Assembly: GCA_028287785.1 (NCBI GenBank)
Contig: JAQBOZ010000013.1
Span: 1-37,693, forward strand
Length of the DNA stretch: 37,693 nt
Direction of reading: 5' to 3'
Source: Chlorobiota bacterium
GTDB taxonomy: Bacteria > Bacteroidota > Ignavibacteria > OLB7
Shown: piece by piece, positions 17,916-25,963 of the stretch
How the letters are laid out: every line of letters begins with the position of its first letter
Position numbering within the stretch: the stretch's first letter is position 1
Notes under the pieces: model-generated
The model's input: only the letters and a program-made list of their open reading frames with translations
What the model was told of the DNA's origin: nothing
Databases searched by the model: none
Position numbers and translations under genes: made by a program

Positions 17916-19165
17916 GCACATCACTTGCAATCGCGGCGGTTACCATCGCTCTGCGGAACCTCCTCTTCAAGGAGGTCAACGCGGAGCCGGGTCTGGCCGG
18001 CACGCTCGTCTCCACGCAGCCGCCGGACCGGGCGCGGGTCACGAACAACACCGGCAACCTGATCAACATCTTTCTCTACCAGACCGTGCCCAACGCGGCG
18101 TGGCGGAATATGGATCTTCAGGGGGTCGTCAAGCCGGGGGAGACCGGCCAGCCCCCGCTTGCGCTGAACCTTCATTACCTGATCACCGCCTACACCGATA
18201 ACGACGACGAGAAGAGCCACCGCCTTCTCGGCAAGGCGATGAGCACCTTTCACGACCACCCGGTGCTGGACTCCGTCGAGATCAAGGATGCCCTTGCCGA
18301 CAGCCTTCTGCAGGATCAGGTGGAACGTGTCAGGGTGGTGCCGGAGTCGGTATCGATCGAGGATATCTCCAAGCTCTGGGCCACCTTCTCGGCCCCTTAC
18401 AGGATCTCCGCGGCCTATCAGGCATCGGTTGTGCTGATCGAAAGCACCCGCGCGGTGAAGGCGCCGCTTCCGGTGCTCAAGCGCGGGCCGGCCGATCAGG
18501 GGGCAATCGCCCTGGCATCCCCATCGCCCACGCTGACCGGGGTCCGGCCGCCGGCGCCGCAGCCGGGAGCACAGCCGGGCGATATCCTCTCCATCATCGG
18601 ACAGAATCTGGATAGCGATGGTCTGACGGTCAGGTTGACGAATCCCTATCTCGTCGCTCCGATCGAACTGCTCCCCGCGCCGGGAGGAACGGCGGAGGCG
18701 ATCAGCGTGAAGATCCCCGATGCCGCCGATGATCCTCTGTCGCCGTCGAAATGGGCGGCCGGCATGTACACCGCGGCGGGGGTGGTCCACAAGGCCGGGT
18801 TGCCGTCCTGGACCACCAACGAGATCCCGTTTGCGCTCTCCCCGCGACTTGTCGGCATCTCCCCCGGAACCGCCCCGCGCGATATCTCCGGCAATGTCGC
18901 ACTGACGCTCACATGTATCCCGCAGATCAGGCCGGGCCAGCGGGTGGCGCTCCTGATCGGCGATCGGCAGATCGCGGTGACGACGATCCCCGCGCCGGCC
19001 GGCCCCACCGCGCCGACGGTGCTTGCAGTCACCGTTCCCGATGCCGTTCCCGGCACCTACGTCCTCCGTCTCCGCGTGGATGGCGCGGACAGCCTTCCGA
19101 TCATCCGGACCGGCACGCCGCCGACGCTTGCATTCGATCCCAACCAGGAGGTGATAATCATATGA
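17912..19165 (+). CDS. Pvc16/Afp16-like tail cap protein (DUF4255) with Ig-like C-terminus
   Basis: Closes the far end of the tube and sheath and limits tail length. The 417-residue product opens with the DUF4255/Pvc16 N-terminal domain (about 1-190): LAIAAVTIALRNLLF, NLINIFLYQTVPNAAWRN, ALNLHYLITAYTDND and HRLLGKAMSTFHDHPVL. The second half is beta-rich with two repeats like IPT/TIG folds (GDILSIIGQNLDSDGLTVRL and VALTLTCIPQIRPGQRVALL). Such extended cap proteins occur in non-Afp eCIS subtypes. The ribosome-binding site is GGAGGTGG. The stop overlaps the ATPase start by 4 bases. Confidence 0.88.
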   Translation: MSTSLAIAAVTIALRNLLFKEVNAEPGLAGTLVSTQPPDRARVTNNTGNLINIFLYQTVPNAAWRNMDLQGVVKPGETGQPPLALNLHYLITAYTDNDDEKSHRLLGKAMSTFHDHPVLDSVEIKDALADSLLQDQVERVRVVPESVSIEDISKLWATFSAPYRISAAYQASVVLIESTRAVKAPLPVLKRGPADQGAIALASPSPTLTGVRPPAPQPGAQPGDILSIIGQNLDSDGLTVRLTNPYLVAPIELLPAPGGTAEAISVKIPDAADDPLSPSKWAAGMYTAAGVVHKAGLPSWTTNEIPFALSPRLVGISPGTAPRDISGNVALTLTCIPQIRPGQRVALLIGDRQIAVTTIPAPAGPTAPTVLAVTVPDAVPGTYVLRLRVDGADSLPIIRTGTPPTLAFDPNQEVIII

Positions 19166-21267
19166 GCGATCTCTCGACCTGGCAGGAAGGGAACGAACGG
19201 TATCTGGCCGCGATGCTCGCATGGTTCCGTCTCCGTCTGGAGCGCATCATCCCCGCGACACCAGCGCCAACGCTGACGGCATCGCCATCCACTCCCCCCG
19301 CCCCGCTCTCGCTGCGGGAGCGGCTGCTCCGCCGCAATACTCCAACGACGATCATCACATCGATCGGCGCGCTGCCGGCTTCGTCGGCGGTTTCGGATGA
19401 GGCGATACGGCAGGCGGCGGAGGCTCTGGCGCAGGCCGAATCGATCGATCCCCCTCCAGCCGCCGTCACGCTGAGTCGCAGGTTCGGGTTATCGCGATTC
19501 GAGCTCGATCTCCTCCTCCTCTGCGCCGCGATGGAGCTGGATACCCGCATCGCCTCCCTCTGTGCCCGCGCGCAGGACAACCCCGGCCGGCCCTATCCGA
19601 CATTCGCGCTCGCGCTGGCGCTGTTCGACGAGCCTGCATGGGACGCGATCTCCCCCGAGCGACCGCTCCGCTACTGGCGGCTGATCGAGATCCACCAGCC
19701 CGGAACGCAGCCGCTGACCACAAGCCCGCTCCGCGCCGATGAGCGGATCGTCAGCTTTATCAAGGGATTGAACTATCTGGATGATCGCCTCGATCCGCTG
19801 ATAGCTCCGCTCGATGCCGCCCCCCCGGTATCGCCGTCGCAGATGGAAGCCGTGGAGTTGATCACCAGCCGTCTGCGCTCCACCGATGGCGATGGCCCCC
19901 CCGTTATTCAGCTTGTGGGCGCCGACTCCCCGAGCAAGCAGGGAGTGGCAGCGAGCGTGGCGGCGGCGTTCAACATCCATCTCTACAAGCTCCCGGTTGG
20001 CCTTCTTCCAACGCAGGCCGCCGAACTGGAAACCCTTGCCAGGCTCTGGCAGCGGGAGAGCACCCTGCTGCCGATCGCTCTCTATCTCGACGCCGGGGAT
20101 ATGGAGCCGGGCGCGCCATCCGATGGAAAGACGCCGCCGGTCAACAGGTTCATTGCCCGCGCCGGCACGCTGATCTTCCTCGATACCCGCGATCTCATCT
20201 CCAGCCTCCCCCGCACCACCGTTACGCTGGATATCGCCAGGCCGACCCCGCCGGAGCAGAGGGCCGCGTGGCTCTCCGCTCTCGGACCGGATGGCGAGGA
20301 GCTGGCCGATAGCCTGGCCGGACAGTTCAACCTGAACCTTGGGGAGATCGACCAGATCATCGCCGGGATCGGCAATGAAACGCCGGCCGCCGAACGAAAC
20401 GATCGCGTCTGGGGATCGTGCCTGATCAGAACGCGCCCCCGGCTCGACGCGCTGGCGCAACGGATCGATGCCCGCGCCACATGGGATGATATCGTGATCC
20501 CCGAAACCGAGGCGCTGATGCTCCGGCAGATCGCCGCGCAGGTCGGGCAGCGGAGCAAGGTGTACGATGAATGGGGATTCCGCGGAAAGATGAACCGGGG
20601 GCTTGGCATCAACGCCCTCTTCGCCGGCGAAAGCGGCACCGGCAAGACGATGGCGGCCGAGGTGATCGCCAACGATCTCCGGCTCAATCTCTATCGCATC
20701 GATCTCTCCGCGGTGGTCAGCAAGTATATCGGCGAGACCGAGAAGAACCTCCGCCGCCTCTTCGATGCCGCCGAGGATGGTGGCGCCATCCTCTTCTTCG
20801 ATGAGGCCGATGCGCTGTTCGGCAAGCGGAGCGAGGTAAAGGACAGCCACGACCGCTACGCGAATATCGAGATCAACTATCTCCTCCAGCGTATAGAATC
20901 GTACGGCGGGCTGGCGATCCTGGCAACGAACATGAAGAGCGCCCTGGACGCGGCGTTCATGCGCCGGCTCCGCTTTATCATCAGCTTCCCCTTTCCCGGC
21001 CAGCCGGAGCGAAGGGAGATGTGGCGAAAGATCCTCCCCGCGGAAACCCCGACCGATGGGCTCGATTTCGAGCGGCTCGCAAAGCTGAACCTGACCGGCG
21101 GCAGCATCAGCAACGTGGCGATCAACGCCGCGTTCCTCGCCGCGCGGGATAACTCCCCGGTGACGATGCCGCATATCCTGAGCTCCGCGCGCGCGGAGTT
21201 CCGCAAGCTGGATCGCCCGGCCAGCGAGGCCGATTTCCGCTGGGCTCCGCCGGGGGCCGCCGTATGA
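19162..21267 (+). CDS. eCIS AAA+ ATPase (Afp15/Pvc15-like)
   Basis: An AAA+ ATPase found in nearly all eCIS loci, thought to help assemble the particle or load effectors. The start at 19162 (MSDLSTWQEGNERYL) has AGGAGG upstream and overlaps the cap stop; the frame is open far upstream in the cap gene without meaning. Of 701 residues, the first 450 form an N-terminal region typical of this family (FGLSRFELDLLLLCAAMELD) with a degenerate ATPase-like part (IQLVGADSPSKQG). The second half is an active-looking AAA+ module: Walker A GESGTGKT (489-496), Walker B ILFFDEADALFGKR (Asp547, Glu548), sensor-1 ILATNMKSALD, and the arginine pair FMRRLRF. Confidence 0.93.
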   Translation: MSDLSTWQEGNERYLAAMLAWFRLRLERIIPATPAPTLTASPSTPPAPLSLRERLLRRNTPTTIITSIGALPASSAVSDEAIRQAAEALAQAESIDPPPAAVTLSRRFGLSRFELDLLLLCAAMELDTRIASLCARAQDNPGRPYPTFALALALFDEPAWDAISPERPLRYWRLIEIHQPGTQPLTTSPLRADERIVSFIKGLNYLDDRLDPLIAPLDAAPPVSPSQMEAVELITSRLRSTDGDGPPVIQLVGADSPSKQGVAASVAAAFNIHLYKLPVGLLPTQAAELETLARLWQRESTLLPIALYLDAGDMEPGAPSDGKTPPVNRFIARAGTLIFLDTRDLISSLPRTTVTLDIARPTPPEQRAAWLSALGPDGEELADSLAGQFNLNLGEIDQIIAGIGNETPAAERNDRVWGSCLIRTRPRLDALAQRIDARATWDDIVIPETEALMLRQIAAQVGQRSKVYDEWGFRGKMNRGLGINALFAGESGTGKTMAAEVIANDLRLNLYRIDLSAVVSKYIGETEKNLRRLFDAAEDGGAILFFDEADALFGKRSEVKDSHDRYANIEINYLLQRIESYGGLAILATNMKSALDAAFMRRLRFIISFPFPGQPERREMWRKILPAETPTDGLDFERLAKLNLTGGSISNVAINAAFLAARDNSPVTMPHILSSARAEFRKLDRPASEADFRWAPPGAAV

Positions 21268-21527
21268 ATATCACCATCCATATCGAACGGTTGATCCTGG
21301 ATGGGATCGATATCAACCACGCCGATCGCCCCGCGCTGCAGGCAGCGATTGAAACCGAACTGGCGCGGCTGATGGCCGATGGAGGAATCGAGGGACTCCG
21401 CTCGGGAGGCGCCACGCCGGTGCTGCGAGCCCCGGCGATCGATCTGGTCAGGGGAAGCACGCCGGCCCGGATGGGAGAGCAGATCGCCGGAGCCGTGCAT
21501 GGCGGATTGGGAAAGCAATCGCGATGA
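21264..21527 (+). CDS. Small eCIS-linked protein, unknown function
   Basis: An 87-residue protein starting MNITIHIERLILDGIDI, a beta strand then helix (RPALQAAIETELARLMADGG), ending with Gly-rich APAIDLVRG and MGEQIAGAVHGGL. No membrane segment or catalytic motif is seen. Small proteins of this type commonly lie between the ATPase and the DUF4157-type gene in eCIS loci; that is recollection, not a search. Its place suggests a chaperone or adaptor for the cargo encoded next. The start overlaps the ATPase stop by 4 bases, which supports it being a real gene. Confidence 0.75.
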   Translation: MNITIHIERLILDGIDINHADRPALQAAIETELARLMADGGIEGLRSGGATPVLRAPAIDLVRGSTPARMGEQIAGAVHGGLGKQSR

Positions 21528-21574
21528 CCGCAAGGGTTGCAGGGGGATGATGAAGAAAACGGAGCCGTGAACGC

Positions 21575-22495
21575 ATGACCCGCGAAACTTCGCCGGTGAA
21601 CCAGAGGACGAGAATCGACCAGGGCATGGTCGCGGAGCACGGCGGAATTCTCCGGCGAAAATGCGACTGCGGCGGAACCGGGGCGGACGGCTGCGCTCCA
21701 TGCAGGGCGCGCGATGAATCCACGCTTCGCCGGAAGACGCCGGAAGCATCCTCCCCCCCATCGGTGGTTCCGGATATCGTCCATGATGTCCTGGGCTCCG
21801 ACGGCGAGCCGCTGGACGGCGATATCCGAACCTCCCTGGAACCCCGGTTCGGCCACGATTTCAGCGGCGACAACCGCAAGACGCTGATCGGTCTGATCGA
21901 CACGGAGGCGGAGAACATCGGCCTGACCCGTGGCGAAAAATGGACGATGCAGGGGGTGATGGAGATCCTCAACCGGCAGGGGGATGAGGCCGCGCTCGGC
22001 ACGGTCATCAGCCAGGGATACAGGATCTTCAGCGTGGAAGCCGCGTTCGACAAGTGGAAGAACAATTCGGATGGGACGATCGTGGAGGAGAGGCTGAGGG
22101 GATTCCGCGGGAACACCTGCATCAGCGTCGAGGATGGCTGCCCGAAGCCGAAGGAGATCAGGATACGCGCGGCACTGAGCGATATCGAGGGGGCCTCCGC
22201 GCTCTTCCACGAGATCCAGCACGTGGTCCGTGGAGAAACGGCCACGCACGAGGAGGAGCTGAAGGAGGAGGTGGATGTCCGCGTGGATACCGAGGAGTTC
22301 CGCACACGGCACGGGATGGGCCCGTTCAAGAAATCGTACCGCAACCCCGATGGTTCGGTGAACAAAGCCGCGATCGACAAGGAAGTCCACGGCTCCGGTC
22401 ACTACAATCCCAACGACCGCGAACGGGTCGGCCGACGGTATCAGGGGGAGAAGGAGATAACGGGCTGGCGGAGCCCGGCGAAGAAGAGCCCGTGA
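21575..22495 (+). CDS. Candidate eCIS effector: DUF4157-like leader + HExxH domain
   Basis: A 306-residue protein in two parts. Residues 1-97 look like the front of eCIS-linked DUF4157 proteins: a Cys cluster ILRRKCDCGG, then CAPC (Cys30, 32, 40, 43), LRRK, then VVPDIVHDVLGSDGEPLD and EPRFGHDFSG. The usual DUF4157 continuation after GHDFS (VRVHTD to the HELAHVVQQ end) is missing. Instead there are about 200 other residues with a putative zinc-protease site FHEIQHVVRGE (His212, Glu213, His216) followed by acidic EEELKEEVDVRVD, which could give the third ligand. This fits a shared loading leader joined to a swapped toxin domain. Protease activity and injection are inferred. GGAG lies about 10 bases before the ATG. 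An inactive structural protein is the main alternative. Confidence 0.7.
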   Translation: MTRETSPVNQRTRIDQGMVAEHGGILRRKCDCGGTGADGCAPCRARDESTLRRKTPEASSPPSVVPDIVHDVLGSDGEPLDGDIRTSLEPRFGHDFSGDNRKTLIGLIDTEAENIGLTRGEKWTMQGVMEILNRQGDEAALGTVISQGYRIFSVEAAFDKWKNNSDGTIVEERLRGFRGNTCISVEDGCPKPKEIRIRAALSDIEGASALFHEIQHVVRGETATHEEELKEEVDVRVDTEEFRTRHGMGPFKKSYRNPDGSVNKAAIDKEVHGSGHYNPNDRERVGRRYQGEKEITGWRSPAKKSP

Positions 22496-22592
22496 GCGAT
22501 GGGAGATGGTGATATGAATCCCCGGAACACCGAAAGGGATTCCCGACGTACGGGCCGGCGGCCCATTTCGACAGGCATTTCAAGGACTTGGC

Positions 22593-23249
22593 ATGAGCAC
22601 GTTTCCAAACACTCCGCGAACGCTCAAGGGAGGCATCGTCCTGCTCGATCCCGAGACATCGGCCCTGCAGCGGATCATCGCGTTGCAGTACAACCCGGAC
22701 ACCCTCTCCCGCACATTGCAGGCGCAGGGGACCGGCGAGAACGGCGACCGATCGGAGGCATTGCGGCTGAAGGCGCCGCCGGTGGAGACGCTCAAGCTGG
22801 AGGCGGAGATCGACGCGACCGATCAGCTCGAATTCCCCGACAGCAACCCGAACGCCGTGCAGGCGGGCATCCACCCGCAACTGGCCGCGCTGGAGACGAT
22901 CATCTACCCCACCAGCAGCCAGCTTCTGGCGAACAACGGGCTGGCTCAGGGGGGAACGCTGGAGATCATCCCGATGCAGGCCCCGCTCACCCTCTTCATC
23001 TGGAGCAAGAACCGGGTGATCCCGGTGAGGATCACCGAGTTCTCGATCACCGAGGAGGCGTTCGATATCGCGCTGAACCCGATACGCGCCAAGGTGAGCC
23101 TGGGGATGCGGGTTCTGAACGTGAACGACCTCGGCTTCACCAGCAAGGGAGGAAGCCTTTACATGATTTATCAGCAGCAGAAGGAACGGCTGGCGGCGCT
23201 TGCCCCCGGCGGCACCTTCGGCGCACTCGGCATAGGAGGAATTCCATGA
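22593..23249 (+). CDS. eCIS tube-baseplate adaptor (Afp7 N-terminal-like)
   Basis: A 218-residue protein of the CIS tube/adaptor family that joins the tube to the baseplate hub. Signature stretches are GGIVLLDPETSALQRIIAL, QYNPDTLSRTLQ, ETLKLEAEIDATDQLEFP, PLTLFIWSKNRVIPVRITE and SITEEAFDIALNPIRAKV. In Afp7/Pvc7 this domain is fused to a LysM domain; here the LysM lies in the next gene, joined by an ATGA overlap. AAGGA lies about 7 bases before the ATG. A gap of 97 bases without a gene separates it from the effector candidate. Confidence 0.85.
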   Translation: MSTFPNTPRTLKGGIVLLDPETSALQRIIALQYNPDTLSRTLQAQGTGENGDRSEALRLKAPPVETLKLEAEIDATDQLEFPDSNPNAVQAGIHPQLAALETIIYPTSSQLLANNGLAQGGTLEIIPMQAPLTLFIWSKNRVIPVRITEFSITEEAFDIALNPIRAKVSLGMRVLNVNDLGFTSKGGSLYMIYQQQKERLAALAPGGTFGALGIGGIP

Positions 23250-23605
23250 CGGATCAACTACAGGCGATGCTCGGGCTTGGCTCGGCCGCTCCCAGAAGCT
23301 TCCCGCCGACCAGCCGCTACAGCGGCGTGGATACCGCCACGCTGGAGGCGGAGGGAAAGACCATCATCTATCTCCGCCGCCGGTTTGTTCCGGCACCGGA
23401 GCGCTTCGCGCTTCTGCAGGAGCATGTGGTCTCCGACGGCGATCGGCTGGATAACATCGCCGCCCATTACCTGGGCGATCCCGAGATGTTCTGGCGGATC
23501 TGCGATGCCAACGGGGTGATGCGCCCGGAGGAGGCGACCGGGACAATCGGGCGGCGGCTGAGAATCACATTGCCGGAAGGGATTCCGGGAGGGATCGATG
23601 GTTAA
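23246..23605 (+). CDS. LysM-domain baseplate protein (gp53 / Afp7 C-terminal-like)
   Basis: A 119-residue protein with a LysM fold in its second half: EHVVSDGDRLDNIAAHYL then GDPEMFWRICDANGVMRPEE, ending RRLRITLPEGIPGG. LysM proteins in contractile systems, such as T4 gp53, clamp wedges to the central hub. The start at 23246 is set by AGGAGG about 5 bases upstream and the 4-base overlap with the previous stop; the open frame further upstream is not meaningful. It overlaps the next gene by 8 bases. Confidence 0.85.
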   Translation: MTDQLQAMLGLGSAAPRSFPPTSRYSGVDTATLEAEGKTIIYLRRRFVPAPERFALLQEHVVSDGDRLDNIAAHYLGDPEMFWRICDANGVMRPEEATGTIGRRLRITLPEGIPGGIDG

Positions 23606-24725
23606 AGGGGTCACCATGACGCTGATGATCGGGCCGGCCGTGCCGATCCCCGTCCCGCAGTCGGTGCTGGACGCGCTGGTGAGCGTGGAAGTGACCAACA
23701 GCACGACGGGGCCGAGCGTCTTCCAGCTTACGTTCAACCTCAGCAACAACTCGCCGTTGCAGACCATCTTCCTCCTTTCCGGCGGCAGCCCCATCCCGCT
23801 GATCCGCGTGGTGATCGTCGCCACGATCAACGGAACGCCGGAGGTGCTGATCGATGGCGTGATGACGAACCATCAGCTTACCCCCGGCGGCGACGGCGGG
23901 CACTCCACGCTGACAGTGACCGGAGAGGATCTGACGAAGGTGATGGGCTACATCGATTTCAGCGGCATCCCCTACCCGGCGATGCCCAGAGAGGCGCGCG
24001 TGGCGATCATCCTGGCGAAGTACGCCGTGTTCGGCGTGATCCCGCTGGTGATCCCGAGCATCATGATCGATATCCCCCTCCCCACCGAGAGGATACCGCG
24101 GCAGCAGGGGAACGATCTTGCCTACGTCACGCAGCTCGCCGACGATGTGGGCTATGTCTTCTATATCGAGCCGGGCCCGGTGCCGGGGACCAGCGTGGCC
24201 TACTGGGGGCCGGCGATCAAGGTCGGGATTCCGCAGCCGGCGCTGAACCTGAACATGGACGCGCATACCAACGTCCAGTCGCTGAACTTCACCTACAACT
24301 CGGAGAAGGCGGAGCTTCCGATCGTCTTCATCCAGAACCAGCAGACGAAAGTGCCGATCCCGATCCCGATACCGGCCATCAACCCGCTCAATCCCCCGCT
24401 CGGCCTGATCCCCCCCATCCCGAAGATCATCGAGGCCATCGCGGGGGCCGCCAAGGTCTCTCCCATCGAGGCCGTGATCATGGGGCTGCGAAAGGCGGCA
24501 CAATCGGCCGACGTGGTGGAGGGAACCGGCGATCTTGACGTGGTCCGCTACGGGCGGATACTCAAGGCCCGCAGACTGGTTGGGGTCCGCGGGGTCGGGA
24601 TGGCGTTCGATGGCCTCTACTACGTGACCAGCGTCAAGCACAGCATCAAACGCGGCGAGTACAAGCAGCACTTTACGCTGAGCCGCAACGGACTTATTTC
24701 CACCCTGCCAAAGGTGCCCGCATGA
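23598..24725 (+). CDS. Baseplate hub protein (gp27/gpD-like)
   Basis: Forms the ring that links tube and spike. The 375-residue product has a GpD/VgrG N-terminal-like layout: PQSVLDALVSVEVTNSTTG, SVFQLTFNLSN, PEVLIDGVMTNHQL, STLTVTGEDLTKVM, YVTQLADDVGYVFYIEPG and a C-terminal GVGMAFDGLYYVTSVKH. Near 251-275 there is an insert built of Pro-Ile repeats (VPIPIPIPAINPLN, then GLIPPIPKII), probably a flexible loop. In Afp and VgrG this hub is fused to the spike; here the spike is the next gene with a 4-base overlap. The ribosome-binding site is GGGAGGG; MTLMIG at 23616 is a possible later start. Confidence 0.87.
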   Translation: MVKGVTMTLMIGPAVPIPVPQSVLDALVSVEVTNSTTGPSVFQLTFNLSNNSPLQTIFLLSGGSPIPLIRVVIVATINGTPEVLIDGVMTNHQLTPGGDGGHSTLTVTGEDLTKVMGYIDFSGIPYPAMPREARVAIILAKYAVFGVIPLVIPSIMIDIPLPTERIPRQQGNDLAYVTQLADDVGYVFYIEPGPVPGTSVAYWGPAIKVGIPQPALNLNMDAHTNVQSLNFTYNSEKAELPIVFIQNQQTKVPIPIPIPAINPLNPPLGLIPPIPKIIEAIAGAAKVSPIEAVIMGLRKAAQSADVVEGTGDLDVVRYGRILKARRLVGVRGVGMAFDGLYYVTSVKHSIKRGEYKQHFTLSRNGLISTLPKVPA

Positions 24726-25237
24726 GCGCAGCGACCAAGTATTACGGGAAGTACCGCGGGACGGTGCTCAACAATATCGACCCGATGCAGATAGGGCGGA
24801 TTCAGGTGATCGTCCCCGATGTCTCCACCATCCTCCCGTCGAGCTGGGCCATGCCCTGCGTGCCGATTGCCGGCAAGCAGATGGGGACATATGTGGTCCC
24901 GCAGGTCGGGGCCGGCGTCTGGATCGAGTTCGAGCAGGGGGATCCCGATTACCCGATCTGGGTGGGAGGCTTCTGGGGAATCGTCGCCGAGGTGCCGGTG
25001 CTGGCGCTCGCGGGGGTCCCGGCAAGCCCGAGCATCGTGCTCCAGACCACCGCGCAGAACGCGATCGTGGTCAGCGATCTTCCGGGGCCGACCGGCGGCA
25101 TCATGCTCAAGAGCACGACCGGCGCGTCGATCATCGTGAACGATACCGGCATCTACATTCAGAACGGCAAGGGAGCCAGCATCGTGATGGCCGGCCCGTC
25201 GGTCACCATCAACAATGGCGCGCTGGTGGTGGTCTGA
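24722..25237 (+). CDS. Spike protein (baseplate assembly protein V / gp5-like)
   Basis: Central needle under the tube that meets the target membrane first. The 171-residue product starts with the gpV OB-fold: YYGKYRGTVLNNIDPMQIGR, IQVIVPDVSTILPSSWAM, PQVGAGVWIEFEQGDPDYPI and WVGGFWG (about 6-87). It ends in a short beta-helix-like stretch with spaced Val/Ile/Gly (IMLKSTTGASIIVND, IYIQNGKGASIVMAG, VTINNGALVVV). No extra effector domain is attached. It forms a functional pair with the hub gene before it and the PAAR-like tip after it. Confidence 0.92.
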   Translation: MSAATKYYGKYRGTVLNNIDPMQIGRIQVIVPDVSTILPSSWAMPCVPIAGKQMGTYVVPQVGAGVWIEFEQGDPDYPIWVGGFWGIVAEVPVLALAGVPASPSIVLQTTAQNAIVVSDLPGPTGGIMLKSTTGASIIVNDTGIYIQNGKGASIVMAGPSVTINNGALVVV

Positions 25238-25276
25238 GATCCGCCGCGCAATGATCACCAGAAGGAGAAGCAACGC

Positions 25277-25600
25277 ATGCCAGGATTTCTACTTCATGTG
25301 GGAGCTCAGGTGCTCTGCTCGCACGGCGGACAGGCACAGCCCACCGCTCCGAACCCACGCGTCATGGTGAGCGGACAACCCACCGTGACCATGGCAGCCC
25401 CGTACGTGGTGGCCGGCTGCGCGCTCCCGCCGCCAACCGCCGGAAACGGCCCCTGCGTAACCGCGCAGTGGATCACGGCGGCGGCCAGGATCACGTCGAA
25501 CGGACAGCCGCTGCTGCTGCTCGACAGCCAGGCCATATGCGCCCCGACCGGCACACCACTCATCATCGTGGCGACGCAGACGCGCGCTACCGGAACCTGA
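25277..25600 (+). CDS. PAAR-like spike tip protein
   Basis: Caps and sharpens the spike. The 107-residue protein starts PGFLLHVGAQVLCSHGG and has Cys14, His16, Cys48, Cys60 and Cys88, which could bind a metal as in PAAR and DUF4280 tip proteins. Repeated short strands with Pro/Gly turns (RVMVSGQPTVTM, RITSNGQPLLLL) fit the pyramidal beta fold. AAGGAG lies eight bases before the ATG. It matches Afp10 by position and type but is much shorter, with no extension. Confidence 0.85.
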   Translation: MPGFLLHVGAQVLCSHGGQAQPTAPNPRVMVSGQPTVTMAAPYVVAGCALPPPTAGNGPCVTAQWITAAARITSNGQPLLLLDSQAICAPTGTPLIIVATQTRATGT

Positions 25601-25603
25601 GCC

Positions 25604-25963
25604 ATGAATATCGATTTCCCTTTCCATATCGACGGACGCGGACAAACCGCGGGCGCCGGCGACGATGATCATATCCGTGAGATGATCGAGCAGATCCTCT
25701 TCACCAACCCCGGCGAACGGGTCAACCGGCCGGACTTCGGCGGAGGACTTCTGGCGCTGATCTTCGCCCCCAACAGCCCGGAACTGGCGGCCGCCCTTCA
25801 GTTCACCACCCAGGCCGCCCTCCAGCGCTGGCTTGGCGATGTGATCGAGCTTGCGGGGCTGGAGGTGACAAGCGAGGATTCCACGCTCCGCGTGGTGGTC
25901 CAGTACGTGGTGCGGCGCACCGGCGAGATCCGCACCGACACCATTGAACGGAGCGCGGCATGA
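25604..25963 (+). CDS. Baseplate wedge protein gp25 (GPW/gp25 family)
   Basis: The 119-residue lysozyme-like-fold wedge subunit starts sheath polymerisation on the baseplate. Family signatures are DHIREMIEQILFTNPGERVNRPDFG and GLLALIFAPNSPEL, followed by the AALQRWLGDVIELAG helix and strand-rich end. It contains the conserved EQILFTNPGER segment typical of eCIS gp25 (Afp9). It starts three bases after the previous stop and overlaps the next gene by 4 bases. Confidence 0.93.
   Translation: MNIDFPFHIDGRGQTAGAGDDDHIREMIEQILFTNPGERVNRPDFGGGLLALIFAPNSPELAAALQFTTQAALQRWLGDVIELAGLEVTSEDSTLRVVVQYVVRRTGEIRTDTIERSAA

Noticed and set aside
18751-19161. Longer N-terminus for the AAA+ ATPase
   Set aside because: The extension lies wholly inside the cap gene, is Arg/Pro-rich noise, and a strong AGGAGG with an ATGA joint marks 19162.
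22499-23245. Longer N-terminus for the LysM gene
   Set aside because: The upstream frame is a shadow of the tube-adaptor gene. AGGAGG and the ATGA overlap mark the start at 23246.
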